42,160 nt of DNA from Planctomycetaceae bacterium (GTDB lineage Bacteria; Planctomycetota; Phycisphaerae; Phycisphaerales; SM1A02): contig JAIXVI010000198.1 of NCBI GenBank assembly GCA_027483065.1, forward strand, positions 1-42,160. Reading direction: 5' to 3'. Positions 23,698 to 32,916 of the stretch are shown one piece after another. A model generated the notes under the pieces. It was given only the letters and a program-made list of their open reading frames with translations, made no database searches and was not told the origin of the DNA. Both the position numbers and the translations under genes were made by a program. Every line of letters begins with the position of its first letter. Positions within the stretch are counted from its first letter, which is position 1.

Positions 23698-25809
23698 TCA
23701 CTTCTTGAGGACGGCTTCCTTCAGCTTCTCTGGCATGACGCGGTAGGTGAGCGGCTCCATCGAGCTTGTCGCGCGACCTTGCGTCATCGAGCGGAGCGCC
23801 GTCGTGTAACCGAAGAGTTCGGAGAGCGGCACTTCGCAAGTGAGGAGACGTGCGTTGCCGCGCATCTCTTGATCGGTGATCTGACCGCGGCGGGACGCGA
23901 TGTCGCCCGACACGTTGCCGAAGAATTCGTCCGGCGTCGTGACGACGAGCTTCATGATGGGCTCGAGGAGCGCCGGCTTCGCCTTCATGACCGCCTCGCG
24001 GAAGGCGAGCATGCCCGCCTGTTCGAATGCGACCTGGCTCGAGTCGACGTCGTGGTACGAACCGAACACGAGTTGGACGCGCACGTTGATGACGGGGTAG
24101 CCGCCGAGAACGCCCGAAGCCGCTGCTTGACGCACGCCGTATTCGATCGACGGGATGAACTCGCGCGGAACGACGCCGCCCGAGATCTTGTCTTCGAACA
24201 CAACGCCGTCCTTCATCTTCAGTTCTGCTGCTTCCGCCTCTTCCGGCGTGATCGGCATGACGGTGACGACAGCGTCACCGAACTGACCGCGACCACCGGA
24301 CTGCTTCTTGAAGAGACCGCGGACTTCGTTGGCTTGGCCAGTGATCGTTTCGCGGTACGAAACGCGTGGCTTGCCGACGTTGACGCCGATCTTCATGTCG
24401 CGCGTGAGCTTGTTCTTGATGATTTCAAGGTGAAGCTCACCCATGCCTGCGATGATCGTTTCGCCGGTTTCTTCGTTGTAGTTCGAACGGAACGATGGGT
24501 CTTCACGACGGATCGTGGTGAGCGCGTCGCCGAGCTTCTTCTTGTCGTCGGCGGTGATCGGCTCGATCGCCATCGAGATAACCGGCTCAGGGAAGGTCAT
24601 ACGCTCGAGGATGATCGGATTCTCTGGATCGCAGATCGTGTCACCGGTGTACGAGTTCTTGAGACCGACGACGGCGACGATGTTGCCTGCGTCCACTTCT
24701 TCGAGCGCGTTGCGGTTGTTCGCGTGCATTTCGAAGATGCGGCTGACGTTTTCACGCTTGCCGTTGCCTGGGTTCAACACGCGCGTGCCCTTGTCGAGCT
24801 TGCCCGAGTAGACGCGGATGTAGGTGAGGTCGCCGTGGGTATCCGAAACAACCTTGAACACGAGCGCGGAGAATGGCGCGGTTGGGTCGTGCGGACGAGT
24901 CATCGCCTGATTGACGTCGTCTGGGTTGACGCCCTTGGTGTCGGGACGCTCGGTCGGATTCGGCAAGTAGTCGATCGCAGCGTCGAGGATCTTCTGAACG
25001 CCGATGTTCTTGAGCGCTGCGCCGCAGAGGACAGGGAAGCACTTGATGGCGATGGTGCCCTTACGGAGGCCGGCCTTGATGTGCTCGTTGGTGATCTTTG
25101 ATGGATCCGTGAGGAACAACTCCATCATGTCGTCGTCGACTTCCGAAACCTTCTCGATGAGTTCAGCGCGGTAGTACTCGGCCTTTTCCATGAGATCGGC
25201 TGGGATCTCTTCGTAGGTCAACGTGCCGCCCTGGTCTTCGGTCGAGAAGCGAATCGCCTTCATTTCGACGAGGTCGATGACGCCCGCGAAATCGTTGCCC
25301 TTGCCGATCGGGAGCTGGATCGCGATGCCGTTGGCGCCGAGGCGCGAGCGGATCGACGCGAAGGAGTAATCCCAGTCAGCGCCCATCTTGTCCATCTTGT
25401 TGATGAAGCAGAGACGAGGCACGCCGTAACGGTCGGCCTGACGCCACACGGTTTCCGACTGCGCTTCGACGCCTTCCTTGCCGTCAAACACGGCGCACGC
25501 GCCGTCGAGGACGCGCAGCGAGCGCTCGACTTCGATGGTGAAGTCGACGTGGCCCGGGGTATCGATCAGGTTGATCTTGTACTTGACGTCGTCCTTCTCC
25601 CACGGGCAAGTCGTCGCGGCCGACTGAATGGTGATGCCGCGCTCTTGTTCTTCCTGGAGGAAGTCCATCGTGGCCATACCTTCGTGCACTTCGCCGATCT
25701 TGTAGTTGCGGCCGGTGTAGAAGAGGATGCGCTCAGAGACGGTGGTCTTACCTGCGTCGATGTGAGCGCAGATACCGATGTTGCGGACCTTGGTGAGATC
25801 AGTTGCCAT
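23698..25809 (-). CDS. fusA: Translation elongation factor G
   Basis: EF-G is the GTPase that drives translocation of tRNA and mRNA on the ribosome. The G domain shows G1 AHIDAGKTT (15-23), G2 RGITIQSAATT, G3 DTPGHVDFTIEVERSLRVLDG, G4 NKMDKMGAD and the later VLCGAALKN. Domains II-V follow with PVISMAIEP, GMGELHLEIIKNKL and the C-terminal YTTALRSMTQGRATSSMEP. The length of 703 aa is standard. AGGA before ATG 25809 supports the start. It does not lie in the usual rpsL-rpsG-fusA-tuf cluster, so this may be a relocated main copy or one of several EF-G paralogues; the sequence looks like a canonical one. Confidence 0.96.
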   Translation of the reverse strand: MATDLTKVRNIGICAHIDAGKTTVSERILFYTGRNYKIGEVHEGMATMDFLQEEQERGITIQSAATTCPWEKDDVKYKINLIDTPGHVDFTIEVERSLRVLDGACAVFDGKEGVEAQSETVWRQADRYGVPRLCFINKMDKMGADWDYSFASIRSRLGANGIAIQLPIGKGNDFAGVIDLVEMKAIRFSTEDQGGTLTYEEIPADLMEKAEYYRAELIEKVSEVDDDMMELFLTDPSKITNEHIKAGLRKGTIAIKCFPVLCGAALKNIGVQKILDAAIDYLPNPTERPDTKGVNPDDVNQAMTRPHDPTAPFSALVFKVVSDTHGDLTYIRVYSGKLDKGTRVLNPGNGKRENVSRIFEMHANNRNALEEVDAGNIVAVVGLKNSYTGDTICDPENPIILERMTFPEPVISMAIEPITADDKKKLGDALTTIRREDPSFRSNYNEETGETIIAGMGELHLEIIKNKLTRDMKIGVNVGKPRVSYRETITGQANEVRGLFKKQSGGRGQFGDAVVTVMPITPEEAEAAELKMKDGVVFEDKISGGVVPREFIPSIEYGVRQAAASGVLGGYPVINVRVQLVFGSYHDVDSSQVAFEQAGMLAFREAVMKAKPALLEPIMKLVVTTPDEFFGNVSGDIASRRGQITDQEMRGNARLLTCEVPLSELFGYTTALRSMTQGRATSSMEPLTYRVMPEKLKEAVLKK

Positions 25810-26174
25810 GACGATTTCCTGAAGAAGTGCCGAGCCGACGGGCGCGGCGGTGGGGGAATGACTGGACGCCGTTCTCGCGGCGTTGAAGTCGGGTTGATTG
25901 TGAACGAGTGGGAAGGCGGGCTTCGCTTTGAAGGACCGCGGGGACGGGCGCGGTCTACCTCAACCAGTCGCGCGGCGACGAACCAACGCGCAAGCACGCG
26001 CAAGGGTCGTCGACGGCAGGACATGAATCGGGGTCGTTGGGCACGCTGCTCAATCTCAAAACGGCCGGAATTCGGCCGAGTCGGAGAGTGTAGGGAAGCG
26101 CTCGACCGAATGCAACGGCCTGAACGGCAGAGAGTTCGGTCGGAGGGCGTGCTTCGGAATCGCAAGCGCCGTCT
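25810..26174. other. Intergenic region upstream of fusA
   Basis: This 365-bp gap separates the RNase HII-like gene from fusA, both on the minus strand. It contains a terminator at 26058-26078 and should hold the fusA promoter. Nothing else was recognised; the ORFs crossing it are Arg-rich and shadow-like. Confidence 0.6.
26058..26078 (-). terminator. Intrinsic terminator of the fbaB-mnmA-RNase H-like operon
   Basis: On the minus strand CGGCCG-AATTC-CGGCCG is followed by TTTTGAG. It lies about 100 bp after the stop of the RNase HII-like gene. The 6-bp stem is all G/C. Confidence 0.65.
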
Positions 26175-27161
26175 TCACACCGTCCGAACGAATGCGCCCT
26201 CGGGAATCCGCTCGCGGGCGAGGATTGGCTTCACTTCGGCGAGGTACCGGCGGCCATCTTCGACGTATCCCGCGGTCGGCGCGAGGTCCGGTAGGAAAGC
26301 GGCGAAATAGGCGTTCAGGCGTTCCATCGAGAGTTCGCGCACGTATTTCGCGGCCATCGACGCAAGTGCCACGGGAAGGTGCCGCTCTTCCGCAGCCACC
26401 TCGAAACTCACGAAAAGGCCTTCGCCGATCTCGTAGGCCGAGCGCTCATCGTCTTCGTGGAGCACGCGCACGGGTTCGCCCTGCGCGACATGGGCCTCAA
26501 GTTCGGCGCGGTAGGAACTCCGACCACCCTGGCGGTCGATCGCGACGAACGCGCGGGCACCATCGCGCAACGCGTCGACCGTACGGAGCGCGCCGAAGAC
26601 GAGCGACATGTTCACATGCGCTTTGTTGCGAAGCCGCTCGTACAACGCATTGAAATCCTCGGGGTCGAGCGTCGCCACCGAGAGGCGTTCGATGGTGATC
26701 GCGTGTTGATCGAGCGCGCGGGCGACGAGATTGCGCGCAATCGCGATCGAGTCGGCGGTCTGTGCGGTTGGAAGAGGCCGCGTCGACGCATGCCACGGTG
26801 TGCCGCGTCCAACGCGGGCCTGCACGCCGAGGGTTTGAAAGAGCGAGCCGTCGTCCGTGTGCGGTCCGCCCGGCGCGAACGCCAAGACTCCGCGCTCAAG
26901 ATGGATCAGCGGTTCTTTGCCGTGACTCTTCAACTTCTTGCTGTCGGCGATCGCGATGCGTCGACGCGTGTCCTTCGGCTTGCGACAGACGCCGCGGTCG
27001 AGCAACTTCCAGAGGTCAAACGAGGTTGGATCGGGCGCACTGGTTGCGCTCGCGCCAGCCCTTGCCACGAGTTCATCGGGGATACGAAACGCCGACGCGC
27101 CGACGCACAGCGGTCCAAGCAGCGGGCCGTAGCCTGATTCATCGATCCCAGCGTAAATCAC
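26175..27161 (-). CDS. Ribonuclease HII-like protein
   Basis: This 328-aa protein resembles type 2 RNases H (HII/HIII), which cut the RNA strand of RNA-DNA hybrids. It opens with YAGIDESGYGPLLGPLCVGA, matching the DEXG metal-binding motif (D7, E8) and its GP-L-GP context. IADSKKLKS matches the DSK-L motif, and VAIDRQGGR probably carries the third acidic residue. MAAKYVREL lines up with the AK-x-x-RD motif but has Glu in place of the final Asp. It is longer than RNase HII (about 200 aa), with extra segments around 40-65 and 85-150. The start is GTG 27161, overlapping the mnmA stop as GTGA, so the two are coupled. Whether it cuts hybrids or has another role is open. Confidence 0.75.
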   Translation of the reverse strand: MIYAGIDESGYGPLLGPLCVGASAFRIPDELVARAGASATSAPDPTSFDLWKLLDRGVCRKPKDTRRRIAIADSKKLKSHGKEPLIHLERGVLAFAPGGPHTDDGSLFQTLGVQARVGRGTPWHASTRPLPTAQTADSIAIARNLVARALDQHAITIERLSVATLDPEDFNALYERLRNKAHVNMSLVFGALRTVDALRDGARAFVAIDRQGGRSSYRAELEAHVAQGEPVRVLHEDDERSAYEIGEGLFVSFEVAAEERHLPVALASMAAKYVRELSMERLNAYFAAFLPDLAPTAGYVEDGRRYLAEVKPILARERIPEGAFVRTV

Positions 27162-28336
27162 GCGGGCACGATACCGCGGTCGCCTTGATCCAACGTTGCG
27201 CGAATCCAGCCGCCACCGAGAATTTGCTCTTGGTCGTCGTAGCAGACGACCGCTTGTCCGGGCGCCACGCCTGACTCAGGGCGATCGAATTGGACGCGCA
27301 AAATCCCGTCATTCCAGCGAGCGCGTGCGGGAATTGGCACGCCGTGCGCGCGAACTTGCGCGGTACACGTGATCTCTTCGCCCGCCTCGCGCGTGGACGC
27401 GTCGGCATACCACGTCACATCGGTCGCTTCGACCCCCGACACTTCGAGCGACGCACGCGGGCCAACGACAACTTCGTTGCGCACTGGGTCTTTTCGCAGC
27501 ACGTACAGCGGAATCGATGCGGGCACGCGCAAGCCTTTGCGCTGGCCGACCGTGAAGCGTTGATGTCCTTCGTGACGACCGAGTTCACGCCCGCTTTCAT
27601 CGACGATGGCGCCTTCGGTGAATCGTTCAGGTGCGCGACGCTCGAGGAAATCCGCGTAATCGTCGGGAACGAAGCAGATCTCTTGCGAATCAGGCTTATC
27701 GAAAACGGGAAGCCCAAACGCGCGCGCCAACTCGCGGACGGCGGGCTTCTCCATCTCGCCGATCGGAAGCATCATGCGCGCGAGCGCTTGCGGGCCGATC
27801 CCGAACAAGACGTACGACTGATCCTTCGCGCGATCGAGCCCGCGTCGAATGCGCGGACCTTGCTCGGTTTGCGCAACGCGCGCGTAGTGACCTGTTGCCA
27901 CGGCGTCACAACCAAGTTGCTCTGCGTACTGGCGCAACTTTCCGAACTTCAGCCAATCGTTGCAGCGCACGCATGGATTTGGCGTGCGGCCTGCGTGATA
28001 CTCGCTCTCGAAGTACGAAATGATGCGACCGAAATCGTTGCGAAAATTGACGACGTAGAAGGGGACTCCGAGCTTCGCGGAAACAAGCCGCGCGTCGGCC
28101 GCATCGTTGATCGAACAACACCCTTGATGACCGATGCGCGCACTTTTTGAGGTGTTCGGCGAAGCGCTCGCATCGAGTCGACACGTTGGTGCATCTTCAG
28201 CAACGGGAGTTTCGAGTGCTTCGCCCGGGCTTCCAAGTCGCATGAAACAGCCGACGACCTCGTGGCCGGCTTGTTGAAGCAGCGCAGCGGCGACAGAACT
28301 GTCGACGCCGCCTGACATGGCGAGGAGCACTTTCAC
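27158..28336 (-). CDS. mnmA: tRNA-specific 2-thiouridylase
   Basis: MnmA adds sulfur to the wobble uridine (U34) of Lys, Glu and Gln tRNAs. It activates the base with ATP and receives sulfur from a relay. The PP-loop is AMSGGVDSSVAAALL near the start. The first catalytic Cys is in NPCVRCNDWLKF and the second in DSQEICFVPDDYADF. ATGHYARV and KDQSYVLFGI are also typical. A segment of about 45 residues (35-80), ending GHQGCCSINDAADARLV, replaces the shorter loop of E. coli MnmA; similar loops occur in other MnmA proteins. The start codon is GTG. It lies 21 bp after fbaB and overlaps the RNase H-like gene. Confidence 0.95.
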   Translation of the reverse strand: MKVLLAMSGGVDSSVAAALLQQAGHEVVGCFMRLGSPGEALETPVAEDAPTCRLDASASPNTSKSARIGHQGCCSINDAADARLVSAKLGVPFYVVNFRNDFGRIISYFESEYHAGRTPNPCVRCNDWLKFGKLRQYAEQLGCDAVATGHYARVAQTEQGPRIRRGLDRAKDQSYVLFGIGPQALARMMLPIGEMEKPAVRELARAFGLPVFDKPDSQEICFVPDDYADFLERRAPERFTEGAIVDESGRELGRHEGHQRFTVGQRKGLRVPASIPLYVLRKDPVRNEVVVGPRASLEVSGVEATDVTWYADASTREAGEEITCTAQVRAHGVPIPARARWNDGILRVQFDRPESGVAPGQAVVCYDDQEQILGGGWIRATLDQGDRGIVPA

Positions 28337-28357
28337 GGCGTTCTTTCCGCCGAGAGA

Positions 28358-29428
28358 TTAGGCGACGCTGACGTCGCGGCAGAGGTAAACATCTTGAATC
28401 GCGTGGAGCAGCTGCACGCCTTCCGCCATCGGCTTCTGGAACGCCTTGCGACCCGAGATGAGGCCCGTGCCGCCCGCGCGCTTATTGATGACCGCAGTCT
28501 TCACGGCCTCCGCGAGGTCGTTCGAACCGCTTGCGCCGCCGGAATTGATGAGCCCGGCGCGACCGCAGTAGCAGTTGAGCACTTGGTAACGGCAGAGATC
28601 GATCGGGTGATCGGTCGCGAGATCGGAGTACATCCGCTTATCGAGTTTGCCGTAACTCGAGTCGCCCGCGTTGAGCGCGGTGAAGCCGCCGTTCAATTCG
28701 GGGAGCTTTTGCTTGATGATGTCCGCCTTGATGGTGACGCCCAAGTGATTCGCTTGACCGGTCAAGTCGGCCGCAACGTGGTAGTCCTTGCCGCCTGTCT
28801 TAAACGAGTTGTTGCGGAGATAGCACCACAGCACGGTCGCCATGCCGAGCGAGTGGGCTTCCTCAAACGCACGTGCAACTTCGACGATTTGTCGCGTCGA
28901 GTTGTCGCTGCCGAAGTAAATCGTTGCGCCGACCGCGACCGCGCCGAGGTTCCACGCTTCGCGCACCGAGCCAAACATGATCTGGTCGAACTTGTTCGGA
29001 TACGTCATCAACTCGTTGTGGTTGATCTTGACGAGGAACGGAATCTTGTGCGCGTACTTGCGCGACACGCTCGCGAGCACGCCGAAGGTCGTCGCGACCG
29101 CGTTGCAGCCGCCTTCCATCGCAAGCTTCACGATGTTCTCGCCGTCGAAGTAGATTGGATTTTTCGCGAAGCTCGCGCCAGCGGAGTGCTCGATGCCCTG
29201 ATCGACGGGAAGAATCGAAAGATAGCCCGTGTGGCCGAGGCGTCCGTGTCCGTACATCGCTTGCAGGCTGCGAAGAACCTGCGGGCTGCGGTCCGTCGGT
29301 CCGAACACGTTGTCGACGAACGTCGGCGACGGAACATGAATCATGTCCTTCGAGACCTTGGCCTGGTGCGTGAGGAGCGAATCGGCTTCAGCGCCGAGGA
29401 GCGATTGAATCTGTGCGTACTGCGACAT
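28358..29428 (-). CDS. fbaB: Class I fructose-bisphosphate aldolase (FbaB/DhnA type)
   Basis: This enzyme reversibly splits fructose 1,6-bisphosphate to glyceraldehyde 3-phosphate and dihydroxyacetone phosphate through a Schiff base. It is strikingly close to E. coli FbaB along its whole length (356 versus 350 aa): [74 protein letters not shown] (with the likely Schiff-base Lys) and [13 protein letters not shown]. The C-terminus has [21 protein letters not shown]. It is the first gene of the fbaB-mnmA-RNase H-like group. The hairpin just upstream (29447-29472) belongs to the preceding P-type ATPase gene. Confidence 0.96.
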   Translation of the reverse strand: MSQYAQIQSLLGAEADSLLTHQAKVSKDMIHVPSPTFVDNVFGPTDRSPQVLRSLQAMYGHGRLGHTGYLSILPVDQGIEHSAGASFAKNPIYFDGENIVKLAMEGGCNAVATTFGVLASVSRKYAHKIPFLVKINHNELMTYPNKFDQIMFGSVREAWNLGAVAVGATIYFGSDNSTRQIVEVARAFEEAHSLGMATVLWCYLRNNSFKTGGKDYHVAADLTGQANHLGVTIKADIIKQKLPELNGGFTALNAGDSSYGKLDKRMYSDLATDHPIDLCRYQVLNCYCGRAGLINSGGASGSNDLAEAVKTAVINKRAGGTGLISGRKAFQKPMAEGVQLLHAIQDVYLCRDVSVA

Positions 29429-29441
29429 GCGCGGGAATGTA

Positions 29442-29472
29442 GCAAACGCCGCGAGCGTTTCGGCTCGCGGCG
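29442..29472 (-). terminator. Intrinsic terminator of the P-type ATPase gene
   Basis: A perfect 10-bp stem CGCCGCGAGC / GCTCGCGGCG with a 6-nt loop lies about 80 bp after the ATPase stop and 20 bp before the fbaB start. On the minus strand it is followed by TTTGCT, a short T tract. Confidence 0.7.
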
Positions 29473-29551
29473 CTTGAAGTGTCAGTTTGAAGTGTCAAAA
29501 GGATGCTGTTCGCGGCTCGAATGCGCCGAGCGACTTCAAGCCGCAAAGTGC

Positions 29552-31573
29552 TCAGGTCGACGCCAGTTTTCGCGACGGCTTCGCCGCGACGTCTGCTTCG
29601 AGTTGACGGCGAACCTCTTCCGTGGCGGCGAATTCTTCGCCAAATCGGACGAGTCGCAGCGAATTCGCAATGACGAAGATGTACGCCGCCGCTTGATAGA
29701 ACGGACCGACCCAAATGTCGAGGCTGCCCGTCGCCGCGAGCGCGAGGCCGACGATCGCGAGCAGAATCGACACGGTGATATTGAGAGCGATGACCGACTT
29801 CGCCTTGCGCGCAATTTCGAGGAGGAACGGAATGTTGCGGAGGTCGTCGTTCATCAACGCAACACCTGCACTGTTGGTCGCGATGTCGGAGCCCGACAGA
29901 CCCATGGCGACGCCGACGTCGGCGGTCGCGAGGATCGGCCCGTCGTTGATGCCGTCACCAACGACAAGCGTCCGGTGACCCTTGCGGATGAGGTACTTCA
30001 ACTCCTCGTGCTTTTCCTCGGGCAAGCATTCGGCTTCGATCGAGTCGACGCCGACGGATTGGCCAACGCGCGTCGCGACGGCGAGTCGGTCGCCGGTGAA
30101 GATGGCCACGCGTCGCACGCCGAGTTCGCGCAGTTTCGAAACGACTTCGCCGGCGTTGCGGCGCAACTTGTCTTCGAGGCCAACCGCGCCGAGGTAGCGG
30201 CCGCCTTGCATGACGTGCACGCCCGACATGCCTTCGATCTTCGCTTCAACGGCGCGCACTTCAGCGGCCATGTCGGGGTTCAACTCAATGATCCACGCGC
30301 CACGACCTGCGAAAATCTCACCTGTCGCGGTGGTCGCCGCAACGCCACGTCCGTGCACTTCGCGGTAGGCAACAAGCGTTTGCGGCGCGATGCGCGCGCG
30401 TTCTGCAGTCTCGAGGATCGACTTCGCGAGCGGGTGATTCGACGATTGCTCCGCATCAGCGGCGGCTTGCAGCAGCGCAGCGCCATCGACGCCCTCTGCG
30501 GGAGCGAGACGGCTGACCGCGAACTTGCCCGTCGTCAGCGTGCCGGTCTTGTCCATCACGACCGTGTCGATGTCGGCCGCCGCTTCGAGCGTTCGCGTTT
30601 GCTTGATCATCACGCCAAGCCGTGCCGCAGCAGCAAACGCGGCAACCATCGCGGTTGGGTACGCGATGAGAAGGGCGCCTGGGCACGTCACGACGAGCAC
30701 CGCGATCGCGCGTTGCGCGGCTTCCGCCTTCGCGTCGGGCGAACCAGACTTCGAGATGAAGAACCACACGATGCCCGCGACCATCAAAACGACGGGAACG
30801 TAGTAACCCGCGATGCGTTCGATGAGTTCTTGCTTGCGGCCCTTCGCGCTCTCCGCTTCGCGGATGAGTTTCTCAACCTTGCCGATCGTCGTTTCGCCCT
30901 TGACGGCGGTGACTTCGATTTCGATTTGTCCGGTGAGGTTCGTGGTACCTGCGTAGACGGGCGCTCCGGGTTGAACCTCGATCGGCACCGCTTCGCCTGT
31001 CAGCGAGGCTTGGTTGATGCTGGAAGTTCCAGCGCGAACGTTGCCGTCGGCGGGGAGATTTTCGCCCGGTCGCACACGAATGATCGAGCCGCGCTTCAAC
31101 TGCGAGAGCGAAACCTCGCGCTCCACGCCGTTCTCGTCGACGAGGCGCGCGATATCCGGAGTGAGTTCGATCAGTTCGCGAATTGCACGCTGTGCCCCCC
31201 ACGCGGTGCGCGAGAGCACGAGTTCAGAGAACCAGAGGAAGAAGGCGAGGAAGCCCGCCGCGAGGTACATCTCATTCGCGATCGCTGCGAAGACCGCGAG
31301 GCTTGCAAGGCTGTCGCTCGACGCGCGGCCCTCGCGGAGTTCTTCGAAAGCGCCGCGCGCAAGCGGCACCGCGAGCACGAGCGCGCCGATGAGCGCGGGG
31401 ATGCTGCTCACCGATTGCTCGATCCCGAAGAACGGCGAAATCCACGCGGCGAGGAGGAGCACGCCACCGAAGAGCGCGACGAAGAGCTGCCGCTCGAGGC
31501 GCTCAGCGCCGCCAGCATCCTCGGCAGGGTTGCGGGAGGTTGGTTCGATCGTGGTCGAAGTCAGTGTCGACAT
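29552..31573 (-). CDS. P1B-type metal-transporting ATPase with CPG motif
   Basis: This 673-aa membrane ATPase starts at ATG 31573; the 70 residues before it in the ORF track lack coding features. It has the P1B layout: four N-terminal membrane segments, actuator domain with SLTGEAVPIE, the transmembrane motif TCPGALLIAYPTAM, phosphorylation site DKTGTLTTGK, the P1B-specific HP pair in SSNHPLAKSI, hinge GDGINDGPILATADVGVAMG and two C-terminal segments ending NSLRLVRF. There is no N-terminal heavy-metal-binding domain. Known subtypes have CPC, CPH, SPC or TPC in the sixth segment, so CPG is unusual, as is GIND-G in place of GIND-A. The metal cannot be assigned. It is divergent from gpsA with a 200-bp shared promoter region. 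Confidence 0.88.
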   Translation of the reverse strand: MSTLTSTTIEPTSRNPAEDAGGAERLERQLFVALFGGVLLLAAWISPFFGIEQSVSSIPALIGALVLAVPLARGAFEELREGRASSDSLASLAVFAAIANEMYLAAGFLAFFLWFSELVLSRTAWGAQRAIRELIELTPDIARLVDENGVEREVSLSQLKRGSIIRVRPGENLPADGNVRAGTSSINQASLTGEAVPIEVQPGAPVYAGTTNLTGQIEIEVTAVKGETTIGKVEKLIREAESAKGRKQELIERIAGYYVPVVLMVAGIVWFFISKSGSPDAKAEAAQRAIAVLVVTCPGALLIAYPTAMVAAFAAAARLGVMIKQTRTLEAAADIDTVVMDKTGTLTTGKFAVSRLAPAEGVDGAALLQAAADAEQSSNHPLAKSILETAERARIAPQTLVAYREVHGRGVAATTATGEIFAGRGAWIIELNPDMAAEVRAVEAKIEGMSGVHVMQGGRYLGAVGLEDKLRRNAGEVVSKLRELGVRRVAIFTGDRLAVATRVGQSVGVDSIEAECLPEEKHEELKYLIRKGHRTLVVGDGINDGPILATADVGVAMGLSGSDIATNSAGVALMNDDLRNIPFLLEIARKAKSVIALNITVSILLAIVGLALAATGSLDIWVGPFYQAAAYIFVIANSLRLVRFGEEFAATEEVRRQLEADVAAKPSRKLAST

Positions 31574-31774
31574 GAGGGGTCCGGGGCGGCAGGGTAGCAG
31601 AGGAGTACGTGCGAAGTCTTCCGTTGGATCGCTCGACGGGAGTAGTTCGAGGCTCGGAGTTCGATTGGACTGTTCGATGCCGATTGAGCGCGTGCTTGGG
31701 ATAGGGCGAAGAGGCGGACCGCGGTCGAGGACGCTTTCGGTGATCGACGCCCACAGGTTCGTTATCCTGCTTCC

Positions 31775-32827
31775 GTGCATCACTCCGTGTCAGCGCATGA
31801 TTCCCAAGAGCACGTGCCGACCGAGCATGTGGTGATTGTCGGCGACGGGCAAATGTCGCTCGTTCTTGCGGATCTTCTCACCGTTCGACGCGTGAAGACC
31901 ACGATTCTCTCGCCCTTCGCGGCGGAGGCGGCTCGACTGGCGAGCACACGGACAAGCGTCCGGCTGCCCAGCTTTCGCCTTGATCCGGCGGTTGTGGTCA
32001 CGGCCGACGCAGCGCATCTCGCGAGTGCGTCGCTCGTGGTTTGTGCGATTCCAACGCAATTCATCCGCGCCACGTTCGCCCGTGTCGGCGCGTCGATTCC
32101 GAGTGGGGTTCCTGTTGTCAGCGTCGCGAAGGGGATCGAGGCAGACACGTTCCGTCTGCCCTGCGACATCCTTGATGAAACGCTGAACCGCAACCGCGCC
32201 AAGCCCTCGCCCATCGCGGCGCTGAGCGGCCCAACGATCGCCGCGGAACTCGCGCGGCGCCTTCCGGCGGCACTCGTGGCCGCGAGTCCGGATTCCGCGC
32301 TCGCGGCATCGCTCCAAGCGACCTTCACGTCGCCTTGGACGCGGATCTACCAATCGAACGACCTCATCGGCGTTGAGCTCGCGGGTGCGTGCAAGAACGT
32401 CATCGCCATCGCCGCGGGTGTGATCGACGGTATGGCGCTCGGCATGAATACGAAGAGCGCACTGCTCGCCCGTGGGCTCGCGGAAATCGCGCGCGTCGGA
32501 GTCGCACTCGGCGGTCGCTTGGAGACATTCTTCGGCATCACCGGTGTTGGCGATCTCGCCACCACATGCTTCGCGCCGGAAGGGCGGAATCGTTCGTTCG
32601 GGGAAGCGCTCGCGCGGGGCGAATCACCTGAGGCGATCCTCGCGCGCATGACTTCTGTCGTGGAAGGCGTGCCGACCTCGCGTGCGCTTGTGCGCGTCGC
32701 GCTTGAACACGGGATCGAAGTTCCGATTTGCGAAGCGGTCGCTGCGATGGTCTACGACGGTCTCGATCCGCGCGAAGCACTGCGGCAACTCATGAGCCGC
32801 GCGACGGGCACGGAGCGGATTGGTTGA
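31775..32827 (+). CDS. gpsA: Glycerol-3-phosphate dehydrogenase [NAD(P)+]
   Basis: GpsA reduces dihydroxyacetone phosphate to sn-glycerol 3-phosphate for phospholipid synthesis. The catalytic half is well conserved: ALSGPTIAAELARRLPAAL, the catalytic Lys in LAGACKNVIAIAAGVIDGM, NTKSALLARGLAEI, FFGITGVGDLATTC and PEGRNRSFGEAL. The N-terminal nucleotide-binding loop is GDGQMSLVLA where most GpsA have GAGSWGTALA, so the third Gly is Ser. The likely start is GTG 31775; other in-frame GTGs lie a few codons on. The length (350 aa) is normal. It ends 90 bp before the convergent ptsH. An imperfect hairpin at 32853-32882 might be its terminator, but I do not call it. Confidence 0.9.
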   Translation: MHHSVSAHDSQEHVPTEHVVIVGDGQMSLVLADLLTVRRVKTTILSPFAAEAARLASTRTSVRLPSFRLDPAVVVTADAAHLASASLVVCAIPTQFIRATFARVGASIPSGVPVVSVAKGIEADTFRLPCDILDETLNRNRAKPSPIAALSGPTIAAELARRLPAALVAASPDSALAASLQATFTSPWTRIYQSNDLIGVELAGACKNVIAIAAGVIDGMALGMNTKSALLARGLAEIARVGVALGGRLETFFGITGVGDLATTCFAPEGRNRSFGEALARGESPEAILARMTSVVEGVPTSRALVRVALEHGIEVPICEAVAAMVYDGLDPREALRQLMSRATGTERIG

Positions 32828-32916
32828 GACGCGCATGGACGCAGTGGCTCTCACGTGCGCGTTCATTTGAAAATGCGCGTTTCGTTCGAAGCGGCGCGCA
32901 TGAAATGCGGAGTTGC

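Noticed and set aside
22894-25101. 735-aa plus-strand ORF
   Set aside because: It is antisense to fusA and the PP2C gene; composition is Arg/Asp/Val-rich and no domain is visible.
28394-31597. 1067-aa plus-strand ORF
   Set aside because: It is antisense to fbaB and the P1B ATPase, both certain genes; its translation is Arg/Asp/His/Val-rich with no motif, as expected for a shadow of GC-rich coding DNA.
32853-32882. Hairpin after gpsA as a terminator
   Set aside because: GCG..CAT-TTGAAA-ATG..CGC is imperfect and has only a weak T tract.
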